From Dyella caseinilytica (lineage in GTDB: Bacteria; Pseudomonadota; Gammaproteobacteria; Xanthomonadales; Rhodanobacteraceae): a DNA stretch of 64,000 nt. The notes under the pieces were generated by a model. It saw nothing but the letters and a program-made list of their open reading frames with translations. It made no database searches and was not told the origin of the DNA. Positions 25,114-33,445 of this stretch are shown piece by piece (position 1 is the first letter of the stretch; each line of letters begins with the position of its first letter). Location: assembly GCF_016865235.1 (NCBI RefSeq), contig NZ_CP064030.1, positions 3,906,001-3,970,000 of the forward strand. The letters are read 5' to 3'. A program made the translations under genes and the position numbers.

Positions 25114-25749
25114 ATGTCGCCACGCTACCTGGCCCTGGGTGACTCTTACACGATTGGCGAGGATGTGCCGGCGCATGCGCGCTGGCCGATGCAACTGGCG
25201 GACAAGCTGCGCGCACAAGGCATCGCGATCGGCGATCCGAAAATCGTGGCGGTCACGGGTTGGACCACTGACGAATTGTCGGCGGGTATGGATCAGGCCA
25301 GCCTGGTGCCGGGTCACGACCTCGTCACTTTGCTGATCGGGGTCAACAACCAGTATCGCGGGCGCCCGGCAAAACAATACCGGGACGAGTTCCGGGCGCT
25401 GTTGCTGCGCGCCATCACACTGGCCGGCCACCGCCCTGCCAACGTGGTGGTGGTTTCCATTCCGGACTGGGGCGTGACGCCATTCGGCCATGCCAGTGGG
25501 CGCGATCTGCTGCAGATCGCGCACGAACTGGACGTATTTAACCTGATCGCACGCGAGGAAGCCGCCCACGCCGGCGCCCGTTTCGTGAACATCACCAGCA
25601 TTTCCCGCGAGCATCCATGGCTGGTGGCCAACGACGGGCTGCATCCGTCTGCCGCCCAATATGCGCTGTGGACCGAAGCCATCGAACCGATCGTCCGCAC
25701 CGCGCTGCGGGAAAGCCGCGAAGCGGAATGTGCCAGTCCGGACGCCTGA
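25114..25749 (+). CDS. SGNH/GDSL-family hydrolase
   Basis: A 211-aa protein with the SGNH blocks: block I ALGDSYTIG (Ser nucleophile), block III IGVNNQYRG (oxyanion Asn) and block V DGLHPSAAQY (Asp-His). No signal peptide is visible, so it is probably a cytoplasmic esterase, lysophospholipase or deacetylase. The start at 25114 (MSPRYLALGDSY) puts block I at the N-terminus as usual. It lies 4 nt after the aminotransferase gene. The physiological ester is unknown. Confidence 0.88.
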   Translation: MSPRYLALGDSYTIGEDVPAHARWPMQLADKLRAQGIAIGDPKIVAVTGWTTDELSAGMDQASLVPGHDLVTLLIGVNNQYRGRPAKQYRDEFRALLLRAITLAGHRPANVVVVSIPDWGVTPFGHASGRDLLQIAHELDVFNLIAREEAAHAGARFVNITSISREHPWLVANDGLHPSAAQYALWTEAIEPIVRTALRESREAECASPDA

Positions 25750-25878
25750 TTCGAGCGGTTCACACCCAAATTTCACCACTTCCGGCGTTTTGGCAACCTC
25801 CCTGCAACCTTTTCGCCATCACCCGGTGACGTTGCAGCATGAGACTGGGGACCCGGCAACCTACCGGGGACAGACGCC

Positions 25879-26736
25879 ATGGCCATCCTTCGCTGCCGAA
25901 GCGTTTTCATATCCGATGTTCACCTGGGCACGCCTGATTGCAAGGCGGCCTACCTGCTGGATTTCCTGCGCAACCTGCAGTGCCAGAAACTGTATCTGGT
26001 GGGCGACATCATCGACCTCGAATCCCTGAGCCGCCGCCGATGGTGGCACCAGGACCACGGAACCGTGATCGCCGAAGTGCTGGACATGGCGCGTCGCGGG
26101 ATCGAAGTGACCTACATTCCCGGCAACCACGACGCGGCACTACGCGGACTGGTCGGGCAATCCATCTGCGGCGTGCGCATCGAATTGGACGCGATCCACG
26201 TCGGCGCCGACGGACGCCGCTACCGCGTCAGCCACGGTGACGAATACGATCCCGAGCAGATCGGCCGCAGCTGGATGCTGCATATCGGCGAGGCCATGCA
26301 CCGCTTCATCTGCTGGGGCAATCGCCGCGTCAATGCCTGGCGCCGCCGCATGGCGCTGCCCTACCTCCCGCTGTCGATCATCGTGAAATCGCACATCGGC
26401 AAGGCGCTCGCCTATATCCGCGCCTACGAAGAACGCGTCGCCGCCGATGCCCGCGAACGCGGCATGGACGGTCACATCTGCGGCCATATCCATTACGGTC
26501 AGGTGCGCACCATCGATGGCGTGCTCTACCTCAACGACGGCGACTGGGTGGAACACTGCACGGCCCTGGTCGAGGACGAGATCGGCGCCATGGAGCTGAT
26601 CCACTGGAGCGAACAACCCACCGCGCTGGGACGTGCCAGCCGCGAACTGGTACTTCCCTCTCCCACCGCCGCCCTCGCCCTGGCTCCGCTGGCCCGTCGC
26701 AAGCGCGACCTGGACGAACTGCGCCCGGCCGCCTGA
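25879..26736 (+). CDS. LpxH-like calcineurin metallophosphoesterase
   Basis: A 285-aa metallophosphoesterase with the dimetal motifs in order: SDVHLG (13-18), VGDIID, PGNHD, and C-terminal CGHIHYG. The helical insertion between them resembles UDP-2,3-diacylglucosamine diphosphatase (LpxH), which makes lipid X in lipid A synthesis. At 285 aa it exceeds E. coli LpxH (240) and has a Pro/Ala/Arg-rich C-terminal tail. It therefore belongs to the longer LpxH-related group often annotated the same way; true LpxH activity is not assured. The start ATG at 25879 gives the family N-terminus. Confidence 0.85.
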   Translation: MAILRCRSVFISDVHLGTPDCKAAYLLDFLRNLQCQKLYLVGDIIDLESLSRRRWWHQDHGTVIAEVLDMARRGIEVTYIPGNHDAALRGLVGQSICGVRIELDAIHVGADGRRYRVSHGDEYDPEQIGRSWMLHIGEAMHRFICWGNRRVNAWRRRMALPYLPLSIIVKSHIGKALAYIRAYEERVAADARERGMDGHICGHIHYGQVRTIDGVLYLNDGDWVEHCTALVEDEIGAMELIHWSEQPTALGRASRELVLPSPTAALALAPLARRKRDLDELRPAA

Positions 26737-26738
26737 GG

Positions 26739-26774
26739 CCTTGCTCCTCCCCCGCAAGCGGGGAAGGAGCAAGG
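26739..26774. repeat. Long stem-loop just after the phosphoesterase stop
   Basis: A 17-bp inverted repeat (left arm CCTTGCTCCTCCCCCGC, right arm its complement with one mismatch, loop AA) starts 2 nt after the stop codon. There is no U tract. It may protect the mRNA 3' end or be a dispersed palindromic element. Confidence 0.6.
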
Positions 26775-26847
26775 ACCAGCCTTGAACCCACCCAACCCGC
26801 CTGCATATGTAGGGCGATACAATGCCGTTCTTTATCGGAGCCCCTAC

Positions 26848-27771
26848 ATGTCCCTCGACAGCGCCACCCGCGAACGAATCGAAAGCCTGCTCAAAGACCA
26901 CCGCGTGGTGTTGTTCATGAAGGGCACCCGCCAGCAGCCGATGTGCGGTTTCTCTGCCGCCGCCACCAATACCCTGAACGAGCTGCTGCCTGACTACCAC
27001 ACGGTCAACGTGCTGGAAGATCCGGATATCCGCGAAGGCATCAAGGCGTTCGGTAACTGGCCGACGATTCCGCAGCTGTATGTCGACGGCGAACTGGTCG
27101 GCGGTGCCGACATCATTCGCCAGATGTACGGCAGCGGCGAGCTGCATCAGCTGTTCGGCGCTGCCGCGCCTGACCGCACGCCGCCGGAAATCACCATCAC
27201 CGACAAGGCTGCCGAAGCGATCCGCCAGGGCACGGCCAGTGCGCAGGGCATGGCGCTGCATCTGGAAATCGGCCCGGATCACAGCGCGGGCTTCCAGCTT
27301 GCTCCAGGCAGCGAACATGACATCGTGGTGGTCGCCAACGGCATTGAAGTGCATTTTGATCCGGCCAGCGCGCAGCGCGCCAAAGGCATCGTGATCGACT
27401 GGGTGTCCACGATGCAGGGCGAAGGTCTGAGCCTGAAGTTTCCCGGCGCTACCGAACTGAAATCGATGAGCGTGCAGGAGCTCAAGCAGCGCTTGGCCAA
27501 GGGCGACATCACCCTGATCGACGTGCGTCCGGCGCAAGGCCGCATGATGGCCTCGCCACTGCCGCAGGCCCGCGTACTGGAAGAAGAAGGCTATGCCGCC
27601 CTCGCCGCCCTGCCCAAGGACACCGCGCTGGCTTTCATCTGCCATCACGGCATTTCCAGTCGCAGTGCCGCCGAGCGCTTCATCGCGCATGGCTTCAGCA
27701 ACGTCTACAGCGTCGACGGTGGCATGGATGCGTGGGCTGCCGAGATAGATTCGAGCGTTCCGCGCTACTGA
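26848..27771 (+). CDS. grxD: Grx4-type monothiol glutaredoxin fused to an IscA-like and a rhodanese domain
   Basis: A 307-aa three-domain protein. Residues 1-105 are a monothiol glutaredoxin with C33 in PMCGFS, plus WPTIPQLYVDGELVGG for glutathione binding. Residues about 111-200 resemble the HesB/IscA fold (ITITDKAAEAIRQ) but contain no cysteine. Residues 205-307 are a rhodanese domain with active-site C265 (FICHHGISSRSA). CGFS glutaredoxins carry and transfer [2Fe-2S] clusters, and the rhodanese end could handle persulfide sulfur. The start at 26848 gives a normal glutaredoxin N-terminus; an upstream in-frame start at 26782 is not conserved-looking. It is followed by a strong terminator. 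Confidence 0.9.
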   Translation: MSLDSATRERIESLLKDHRVVLFMKGTRQQPMCGFSAAATNTLNELLPDYHTVNVLEDPDIREGIKAFGNWPTIPQLYVDGELVGGADIIRQMYGSGELHQLFGAAAPDRTPPEITITDKAAEAIRQGTASAQGMALHLEIGPDHSAGFQLAPGSEHDIVVVANGIEVHFDPASAQRAKGIVIDWVSTMQGEGLSLKFPGATELKSMSVQELKQRLAKGDITLIDVRPAQGRMMASPLPQARVLEEEGYAALAALPKDTALAFICHHGISSRSAAERFIAHGFSNVYSVDGGMDAWAAEIDSSVPRY

Positions 27772-27796
27772 GCCAAATCTCATGGCGGTTTGCCGC

Positions 27797-27829
27797 AAAA
27801 AGCCCGGGGTTAACGCCCCGGGCTTTTTT
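27797..27829 (+). terminator. Rho-independent terminator
   Basis: A 13-bp perfect inverted repeat (AAAAAGCCCGGGG / CCCCGGGCTTTTT, loop TTAACG) ends in a T run, 25 nt after the glutaredoxin-fusion stop. Confidence 0.93.
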
Positions 27830-28387
27830 ATGTCCGACGGGTCGGTCTGCCCGAGTGCCTCCGGACCTTGGCGCTTGCCGCCCACCTGGCACAGCAAGAA
27901 ATCACGAAAAAATGACGTATCCGTTTAAGCTCCATTAAGCAAAAACTTGCGGATTGTCTCCTCGTTTTTCTCCTTCTGCTGCTCCATCAGACCCTCGCCA
28001 CTCATCTCCGCGAGCTAAATTCTTCAATTATTTTAGCTAGATAAAATAACAATCCCCTCGCCGCCCGTCTCGCAAGCGAGCAACGTGCCAATCACCCTTT
28101 CGCAAAAATTTGCAGCAATTCCGTAAGGATTGCGTAAGGAATGATCATTCCGTAAGTTCGTACGTGTCCAGTCACCTTGGCTTTGCCGCGTGATCGGTCA
28201 CTCGGGTGTGGGGATACCCGCTCGAATCGGGGGAGTAGGTCATCCATGAAGGGATCGCAGGACGGGGCTGAGGCCCCGCGCCAGGCTTTGCCGTGGGCGA
28301 CAAACCGATTCGATGAAAGTCCCTGACGCAACAACTCGTGCACGTCGTTGTTTTGGCCCATCAGGCCCTCTGGGGAGACTTTGAATA
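27830..28387 (+). promoter_or_regulatory. Long upstream region of the first TonB receptor
   Basis: A 558-bp non-coding region. It holds an AT-rich perfect palindrome TTATTTTA-GCTAGA-TAAAATAA (28028-28049). Three direct copies of CGTAAG follow at 28122, 28133 and 28151, the first two 11 bp (one helical turn) apart. They surround a 14-bp palindrome GGAATGATCATTCC (28138-28151). GC-rich inverted repeats GTGA/TCAC (28190-28201) and CGGGGC/GCCCCG (28263-28278) lie closer to the gene and may shape the mRNA leader. Regulators are not identifiable. Confidence 0.5.
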
Positions 28388-31300
28388 ATGAACAAGCGTG
28401 ACCAGATCGGCGCCGGTTACTACCGTCGCCATTCTCTTGCCGTAGCCCTTGCATTGAGCTTGGGTTTCACCGGGGTGGCCTTCGCGCAGTCCACGACCAG
28501 TACGTTCTTCGGCGAAGCGCCGGTCGGTGATTCGGTGACGGTAACCAGCCAGACCGGCCTTACCCGTGAAGCGCCGGTCGACAGCACCGGTCGCTATCGC
28601 ATCGCCAACATGCCCGTCGGCAGCTACACCGTCCAGCTCAAGAAAGACGGCACCGTGGTGGAAACCCGCGACAACGTGACGCTGAACGTGGGCGTCAACA
28701 CGGAAGTGTCTTTCCTGACCAAGACATTGAACACCGTGACGGTCAACGCCAACGCGACACCTCAGATCGATGTGGCCTCCGTGGATTCACGCTCAGTGAT
28801 CACGTCCCAGGATCTGCAGCGTCTGCCGCTCGCTCGCACCGCCGAAGGCATTGCGCTGCTGGCGCCGGGCGTCGTGCAAGCGAGTGGTTACTTCAACAAC
28901 GCACTCTCATTCGGTGGTGGCAGCGCTACCGAGAACGCGTATTACATCAACGGTTTCAGCAGCTCCGATCCGCTGTCCAACATGGGCGGCGTGGGTCTGC
29001 CTTACGGATCCATCGACCAGCAGGAAACCTACATCGGCGGTTACAGCGCGAAGTACGGCCGCTCCGATGGTGGCGTGATCAACCAGATCGGTAAGCGTGG
29101 CACGAATGAGTGGCACTTCGGCGGGCAGATGATCTGGGAGCCGCGTTTCATGGAGTCCTCTCCGGTGAATCGCTACTACCCCAACATGGCGCTGCCTTCG
29201 GGCTATAGCTATGCCGACGCTTCGCTGCCAGGCTCGCTCTATCAGTATCGCAAGCAAGACAAGCAGTGGCGCACGGTTTACGACGCCTACGTGGGCGGGC
29301 CGTTGATCAAGGACAAGCTGTTCTTCTTCCTGTCGGCCGAAGCAGAAAAGGTCGAAGGACGCAGCACCAATAATATCGATGCGGCGCAAGAGGCTTACCT
29401 CAAGTACACCAACAAGCTGCAGAAGTTTTACGGCAAGGTGGATTGGAATATCACCGACAACCACGTGTTGGAACTGACGCACATCGTCAACAAGCAACCG
29501 GCGTCCGCGGGAGCCACCAATCCGACCCAGCCGAGCTCGGGCCAGTATTACGCCTTCGATTACAGCAATCTCGGTTCCGGCGGCCCATTGGGCTTGTATC
29601 CGACCAATTCGAAGGACTCGACCACCCTCGATATCGTCAAGTACACCGGCTATATCACGCAGGACCTGACCGTCAGCGCCACCTACGGCCACAGCAAGGT
29701 GGAGAACTTCACCCAATTGCCCGGCCTGGACCCCAACGATCCGTACATCTACAACCCCAACTTCGAGAATCCTGCGTACACCGGTGGCACGCCGGTTACC
29801 AACAGCACCACCACCAACCAGATCGGATCGCCGAACGCCCAGAGCAGAACGCATGGCCTGCGCGTGGACGTCGACTATCACCTGGGCAGCCACGATCTAT
29901 CCGTGGGTATCGACAACATGTATTTCGCCGGCAAGGATCAGGGCGTCATCACCCCTGGCCCAGGCTATTACTGGCGTTATTTCCAGACCCCGTATCCGAA
30001 TAATCCCATCGTCCCCGGCGTCGTTCCTGCACCCGGCGAGGAATACTATGCGCGCAAGCGCACCTTCACCACGGCCACCAGCATGTCGGTGGCGCAGAAG
30101 GCTTATTACCTGGAAGACAAGTGGCAGGTGACCGATCGCTGGCTGCTCGACATCGGCCTTCGCAACGACAAATTCACCAACTACAACAGTGACAACCAGC
30201 CGTACGTTCGCAGTGGCAATCAGTGGGCGCCACGCCTGGGGGCGAGCTGGGATGTGTTCGGTGATTCCAGTCTGAAGCTGTATGCCAATCTGGGCCGCTA
30301 TTACTTGGCGCTGCCGGACAGCGTAGCCATCCGCGGTGCCTCAGCCTCCACATACACGGATCAGTACTTCACCTACACCGGCATCAATCCGACCACCGCA
30401 GAGCCCACCGGACTGACATCGCTCGCGCCTCCGTATTCTTCCAATCACGAATACGGCCAGGCACCCGATCCAAGAACGGTCACCGCAACCGACCTGCGCT
30501 CGGAATATCAGGACGAGTTGATCCTTGGTTTCGACAAAGCCCTGGGTGACAGCTGGACCACCGGCGCCAAATTCATGCTGCGCAGACTGGAAAGCGCTAT
30601 CGACGATGTCTGCGACATGGATGCCCTGGCAACCAAGATGCAGTCCATGGGTCTGAACCCGGACTTGTACAACGTCTACCAGCCAGGCTGCCGTCTGTTC
30701 AACCCGGGCAGCAGCAACAACTTCCTGGTGTCGCGCCTTGATGGCTCTGGTTATACCAATGTCACCATGAGCACATCCGACTGGGGTTTCACCGACGGTG
30801 CCAAACGCAAGTACTACGCTCTGAATGCCTACCTGGAGCATCCGTTCAATGGCAAATGGCAGGCACGCGTTGACTACACGTTCTCGCGCAGCTACGGCAA
30901 TACCGAGGGTCAGGTGCGCTCGGACATCGGCCAAACCGACGTCAGCAAGACCGAGGACTGGGACTTCGCTTCACTCATGGTGAACAGCAACGGTGTGCTG
31001 TTCAATGATCGCACGCATACCGTGAAGGCCTATGGCGCCTATGCCATTACGCCAGAATGGATGATTTCCGGACGCATTCTGCTGCAATCGGGTGCGCCGA
31101 AGAGCTGCGTTGGTTACTACGGCCCGCAGATGGATGACCCTTCGGGTTACGGTTCTTCTTACCACTTCTGCTTTGGCGAGCCATCGGCTCCGGGAGCGAT
31201 GGGCCGTATGCCGTGGACCCAGCGCTTGGATTTGGGTGTGACCTACCGTCCGATGTTCGCCGAGCAAAAACTGGCCTTCGGTCTGGATGTATTCAACGTG

Positions 31301-31435
31301 CTCAATCGCCAGGCTCCGACCCAGTGGAGCTCCACCAGCGAAAACTCGCCAGGTGCGGTGTCCAACACCTACGGCCTGGGCATGTACTACAGCCAGCCGC
31401 GTTATGTCAGGTTGTCGGTGTCTTACGACTACTAA
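28388..31435 (+). CDS. Oar-like TonB-dependent outer-membrane receptor (copy A)
   Basis: A 1015-aa protein. The signal peptide (hydrophobic core LAVALALSLGFTGVAFA, cleavage near AQS) is followed by a carboxypeptidase-regulatory/CNA-B-like beta-sandwich (about 35-115: TGRYRIANMPVGSYTVQL). A plug domain comes next (VDSRSVITSQDLQRLPLARTAEG) and then a large barrel ending in Tyr (RLSVSYDY). This is the Oar-like layout of TonB receptors that import or bind large ligands such as peptides or oligosaccharides. GGGGAG lies upstream of the ATG. Plug and barrel phrases (YINGF, SAKYGRSDGGVI, YDAYVGGPLIKDKLFFF) recur in the two minus-strand paralogues downstream, but this copy is more divergent and faces the other way. 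Confidence 0.92.
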   Translation: MNKRDQIGAGYYRRHSLAVALALSLGFTGVAFAQSTTSTFFGEAPVGDSVTVTSQTGLTREAPVDSTGRYRIANMPVGSYTVQLKKDGTVVETRDNVTLNVGVNTEVSFLTKTLNTVTVNANATPQIDVASVDSRSVITSQDLQRLPLARTAEGIALLAPGVVQASGYFNNALSFGGGSATENAYYINGFSSSDPLSNMGGVGLPYGSIDQQETYIGGYSAKYGRSDGGVINQIGKRGTNEWHFGGQMIWEPRFMESSPVNRYYPNMALPSGYSYADASLPGSLYQYRKQDKQWRTVYDAYVGGPLIKDKLFFFLSAEAEKVEGRSTNNIDAAQEAYLKYTNKLQKFYGKVDWNITDNHVLELTHIVNKQPASAGATNPTQPSSGQYYAFDYSNLGSGGPLGLYPTNSKDSTTLDIVKYTGYITQDLTVSATYGHSKVENFTQLPGLDPNDPYIYNPNFENPAYTGGTPVTNSTTTNQIGSPNAQSRTHGLRVDVDYHLGSHDLSVGIDNMYFAGKDQGVITPGPGYYWRYFQTPYPNNPIVPGVVPAPGEEYYARKRTFTTATSMSVAQKAYYLEDKWQVTDRWLLDIGLRNDKFTNYNSDNQPYVRSGNQWAPRLGASWDVFGDSSLKLYANLGRYYLALPDSVAIRGASASTYTDQYFTYTGINPTTAEPTGLTSLAPPYSSNHEYGQAPDPRTVTATDLRSEYQDELILGFDKALGDSWTTGAKFMLRRLESAIDDVCDMDALATKMQSMGLNPDLYNVYQPGCRLFNPGSSNNFLVSRLDGSGYTNVTMSTSDWGFTDGAKRKYYALNAYLEHPFNGKWQARVDYTFSRSYGNTEGQVRSDIGQTDVSKTEDWDFASLMVNSNGVLFNDRTHTVKAYGAYAITPEWMISGRILLQSGAPKSCVGYYGPQMDDPSGYGSSYHFCFGEPSAPGAMGRMPWTQRLDLGVTYRPMFAEQKLAFGLDVFNVLNRQAPTQWSSTSENSPGAVSNTYGLGMYYSQPRYVRLSVSYDY

Positions 31436-31450
31436 GTCCGCGCCAAGGGG

Positions 31451-31475
31451 GCCATCTTTCCGGTGGCTCTCTTTT
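31451..31475 (+). terminator. Weak terminator-like hairpin after receptor A
   Basis: The inverted repeat GCCATC-TTTCC-GGTGGC (one G-U pair) is followed by TCTCTTTT, 15 nt after the receptor stop. Its sequence resembles the stronger hairpin at 31617-31642. Confidence 0.55.
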
Positions 31476-31616
31476 CGTTCCCACCCAGATCATCAAGCGG
31501 GGATGGCGCGAAGCCGACGAAGGCGGCAATCGCACTTTTGCATCCGTTACAGCCATAGCCAGTCTTCTTGACGCAACAAGGAGACCTGATTGGCGTCAAA
31601 TTACGCCCTCCAGCGC

Positions 31617-31642
31617 AGGCCACTTTCGGGTGGCCTTTTTTT
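31617..31642 (+). terminator. Rho-independent terminator
   Basis: GGCCAC-TTTCGG-GTGGCC is followed by a run of seven T. It lies between receptor A and the sulfotransferase gene and separates the two transcription units. Confidence 0.85.
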
Positions 31643-31716
31643 CCCCGTAGAGCCACAGCGGAACAGTGCGGTAGTCTCTCCCATTGAATGTCATTGGTAA
31701 CACGGGGATTCGCAAC

Positions 31717-33339
31717 ATGACGGCAAACCAGGCTCAACCGCCGGTGGATCGCGCGGCCGGCTTGTCGCCATCGGCACGCCGTTTTCTGGAAGAAGCCGGC
31801 AGGGCTTTGAGTCGTGGCCAGCCGGATGTGGCCGAACGCTCCCTGGTCAGCGTGCTCGCGCTGGCACCCAAGAGTGCCGAAGCCCACATGCTCCTGGGTG
31901 TCGCATCTCAGATGCAGGGTGATCACGCAAAAGCTGCCGATGCACTCAATCACGCGTTGAGCCTTCGCCCTGACGACGCTGTCACCTTGATGTATCTGGG
32001 CATCTCGCTTTTTGAAAGAGGCGCTGTAGAACAGGCTTTGTTTTCGTTCGAGCGTGCGTGCGAACTGGCTCCGGAGATGGCGCCCGCCTGGTACAACCTT
32101 GGCAAGGCACTCAAGGTGCAACTTCGCAGGGTGGAAGCATGTAGCGCGATGGAGCATGTCTTGAAGCTTGATCCGGGACATATCCTGGCGCGCACGAGTC
32201 TGGCAGATACCCAGATAGGTCTGGGTGATATTCCAGCTGCCGTGGCGAACTATCGCGAAGTATTGCGCCGCCAACCCGAACATCCGGAAGCATGGTACGC
32301 GCTGGCAAATCTGAAGACCGTGCCGCTGAGCGACAAAGACGTCACGCAATTGCAGCGAGCGTTTCGCAAACCGGGACTGCCTGCAGATGCGCGGATCTCG
32401 CTGGGTTTTGCATTGGCGAAAGCGCTGGAAGACCAGGCCTCTTATGCAGCATCTTTTGACGTCTTGCGCGAAGCCAATGCGTTGAAGCGGCGACATGTTC
32501 AGTGGAATGCGACGGAAGAGCATTCGCGCGTCGATGCCATCATGACCGCCTTTGCGCAGCCGATGCCCGAACCCATCGATCCCACGCTGGGCAGCGAGGT
32601 CATCTTCATTGCGAGCCTTCCGCGTTCCGGATCGACACTCATCGAGCAGATCCTTGCATCGCATCCGCTTGTCGAAGGCGCTGACGAAATCACCGATCTG
32701 CCACAAGTCATCGAAGACGAATCAAAGCGACGTGGGCAGCCCTTCCCGCAATGGGTTGCATCCACTACGGCGGAAGACTGGGCGCGCCTTGGTCGCGAAT
32801 ACCTCGCACGCACTGCCCGCTGGCGCACACAGCGCCCGCGTTTCACCGACAAGAACATGTTGAATTGGGAATATGCCGGTGCCGCGCTGGCGATGTTGCC
32901 CGGCGCACGCGTGGTGAACTGCCATCGCGATCCGGTCGAAACGTGTTTTGCATGCTATCGCCAGCTCTTCAGTAATGGCTCGCATTTCAGCTACAACCTG
33001 GATGATATGGCGAGCTATTACCTGGATTTCGTACGACTCTGCCGCTACTGGCAACATCGCTATCCGCAAAAAGTGCTCGACTATTCCTACGAGGGATTGC
33101 TTGCCGATACGGAACCACAGATTCGCCGCTTGCTGGATTTCTGTGGCTTGAGCTTCGATCCGGCCTGTCTCGATTTCCACAAGACTTCGCGCGTTGTGCT
33201 GAGCACTGCCAGCGCCGCACAAGTGCGCCAGCCACTGCGCAAAGACACCGCACGCGGCATGCACTACGAAGCACAGCTCGCACCGCTACGCGCCCGTCTC
33301 GAGGATGGACTGCGGTTGCCAGGCACACTGCGCGACTAA
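31717..33339 (+). CDS. TPR-repeat sulfotransferase
   Basis: A 540-aa cytoplasmic protein. Residues about 20-200 form TPR-like helix pairs (AHMLLGVASQMQGDHAKAAD, AWYNLGKALK). Residues about 293-530 form a Sulfotransfer_3-type domain. The 5'-phosphosulfate loop is LPRSGSTLIEQIL (301-313). The 3'-phosphate region is RVVNCHRDPVETCFACY. This relates it to the tyrosylprotein sulfotransferase class, so it should transfer sulfate from PAPS to a protein or small acceptor bound through the TPRs. The start at 31717 (MTANQAQPPV) is preferred over an upstream in-frame TTG at 31684. It lies tail-to-tail with receptor B and just downstream of receptor A. A functional link to the receptors is inference. Confidence 0.88.
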   Translation: MTANQAQPPVDRAAGLSPSARRFLEEAGRALSRGQPDVAERSLVSVLALAPKSAEAHMLLGVASQMQGDHAKAADALNHALSLRPDDAVTLMYLGISLFERGAVEQALFSFERACELAPEMAPAWYNLGKALKVQLRRVEACSAMEHVLKLDPGHILARTSLADTQIGLGDIPAAVANYREVLRRQPEHPEAWYALANLKTVPLSDKDVTQLQRAFRKPGLPADARISLGFALAKALEDQASYAASFDVLREANALKRRHVQWNATEEHSRVDAIMTAFAQPMPEPIDPTLGSEVIFIASLPRSGSTLIEQILASHPLVEGADEITDLPQVIEDESKRRGQPFPQWVASTTAEDWARLGREYLARTARWRTQRPRFTDKNMLNWEYAGAALAMLPGARVVNCHRDPVETCFACYRQLFSNGSHFSYNLDDMASYYLDFVRLCRYWQHRYPQKVLDYSYEGLLADTEPQIRRLLDFCGLSFDPACLDFHKTSRVVLSTASAAQVRQPLRKDTARGMHYEAQLAPLRARLEDGLRLPGTLRD

Positions 33340-33363
33340 TCTTCGATAGGCAGTGCTCCAACA

Positions 33364-33392
33364 AAAAGGCCGCCGGAAACCGGCGGCCTTTT
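33364..33392. terminator. Bidirectional rho-independent terminator
   Basis: A perfect 13-bp inverted repeat AAAAGGCCGCCGG / CCGGCGGCCTTTT (loop AAA) lies between the converging sulfotransferase and receptor B genes. It corresponds in position to the terminator at 37218-37257 after receptor C. Confidence 0.92.
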
Positions 33393-33445
33393 GCGTTGCT
33401 TGATACGAAGTGGCTGAGGCCAGCCACTTCGCCTTGCTTTGCTGC

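Noticed and set aside
26140..27897. A 585-codon minus-strand open frame over the phosphoesterase and glutaredoxin genes
   Set aside because: It spans two unrelated sense genes and a terminator, and its translation shows no domain; antisense shadow.
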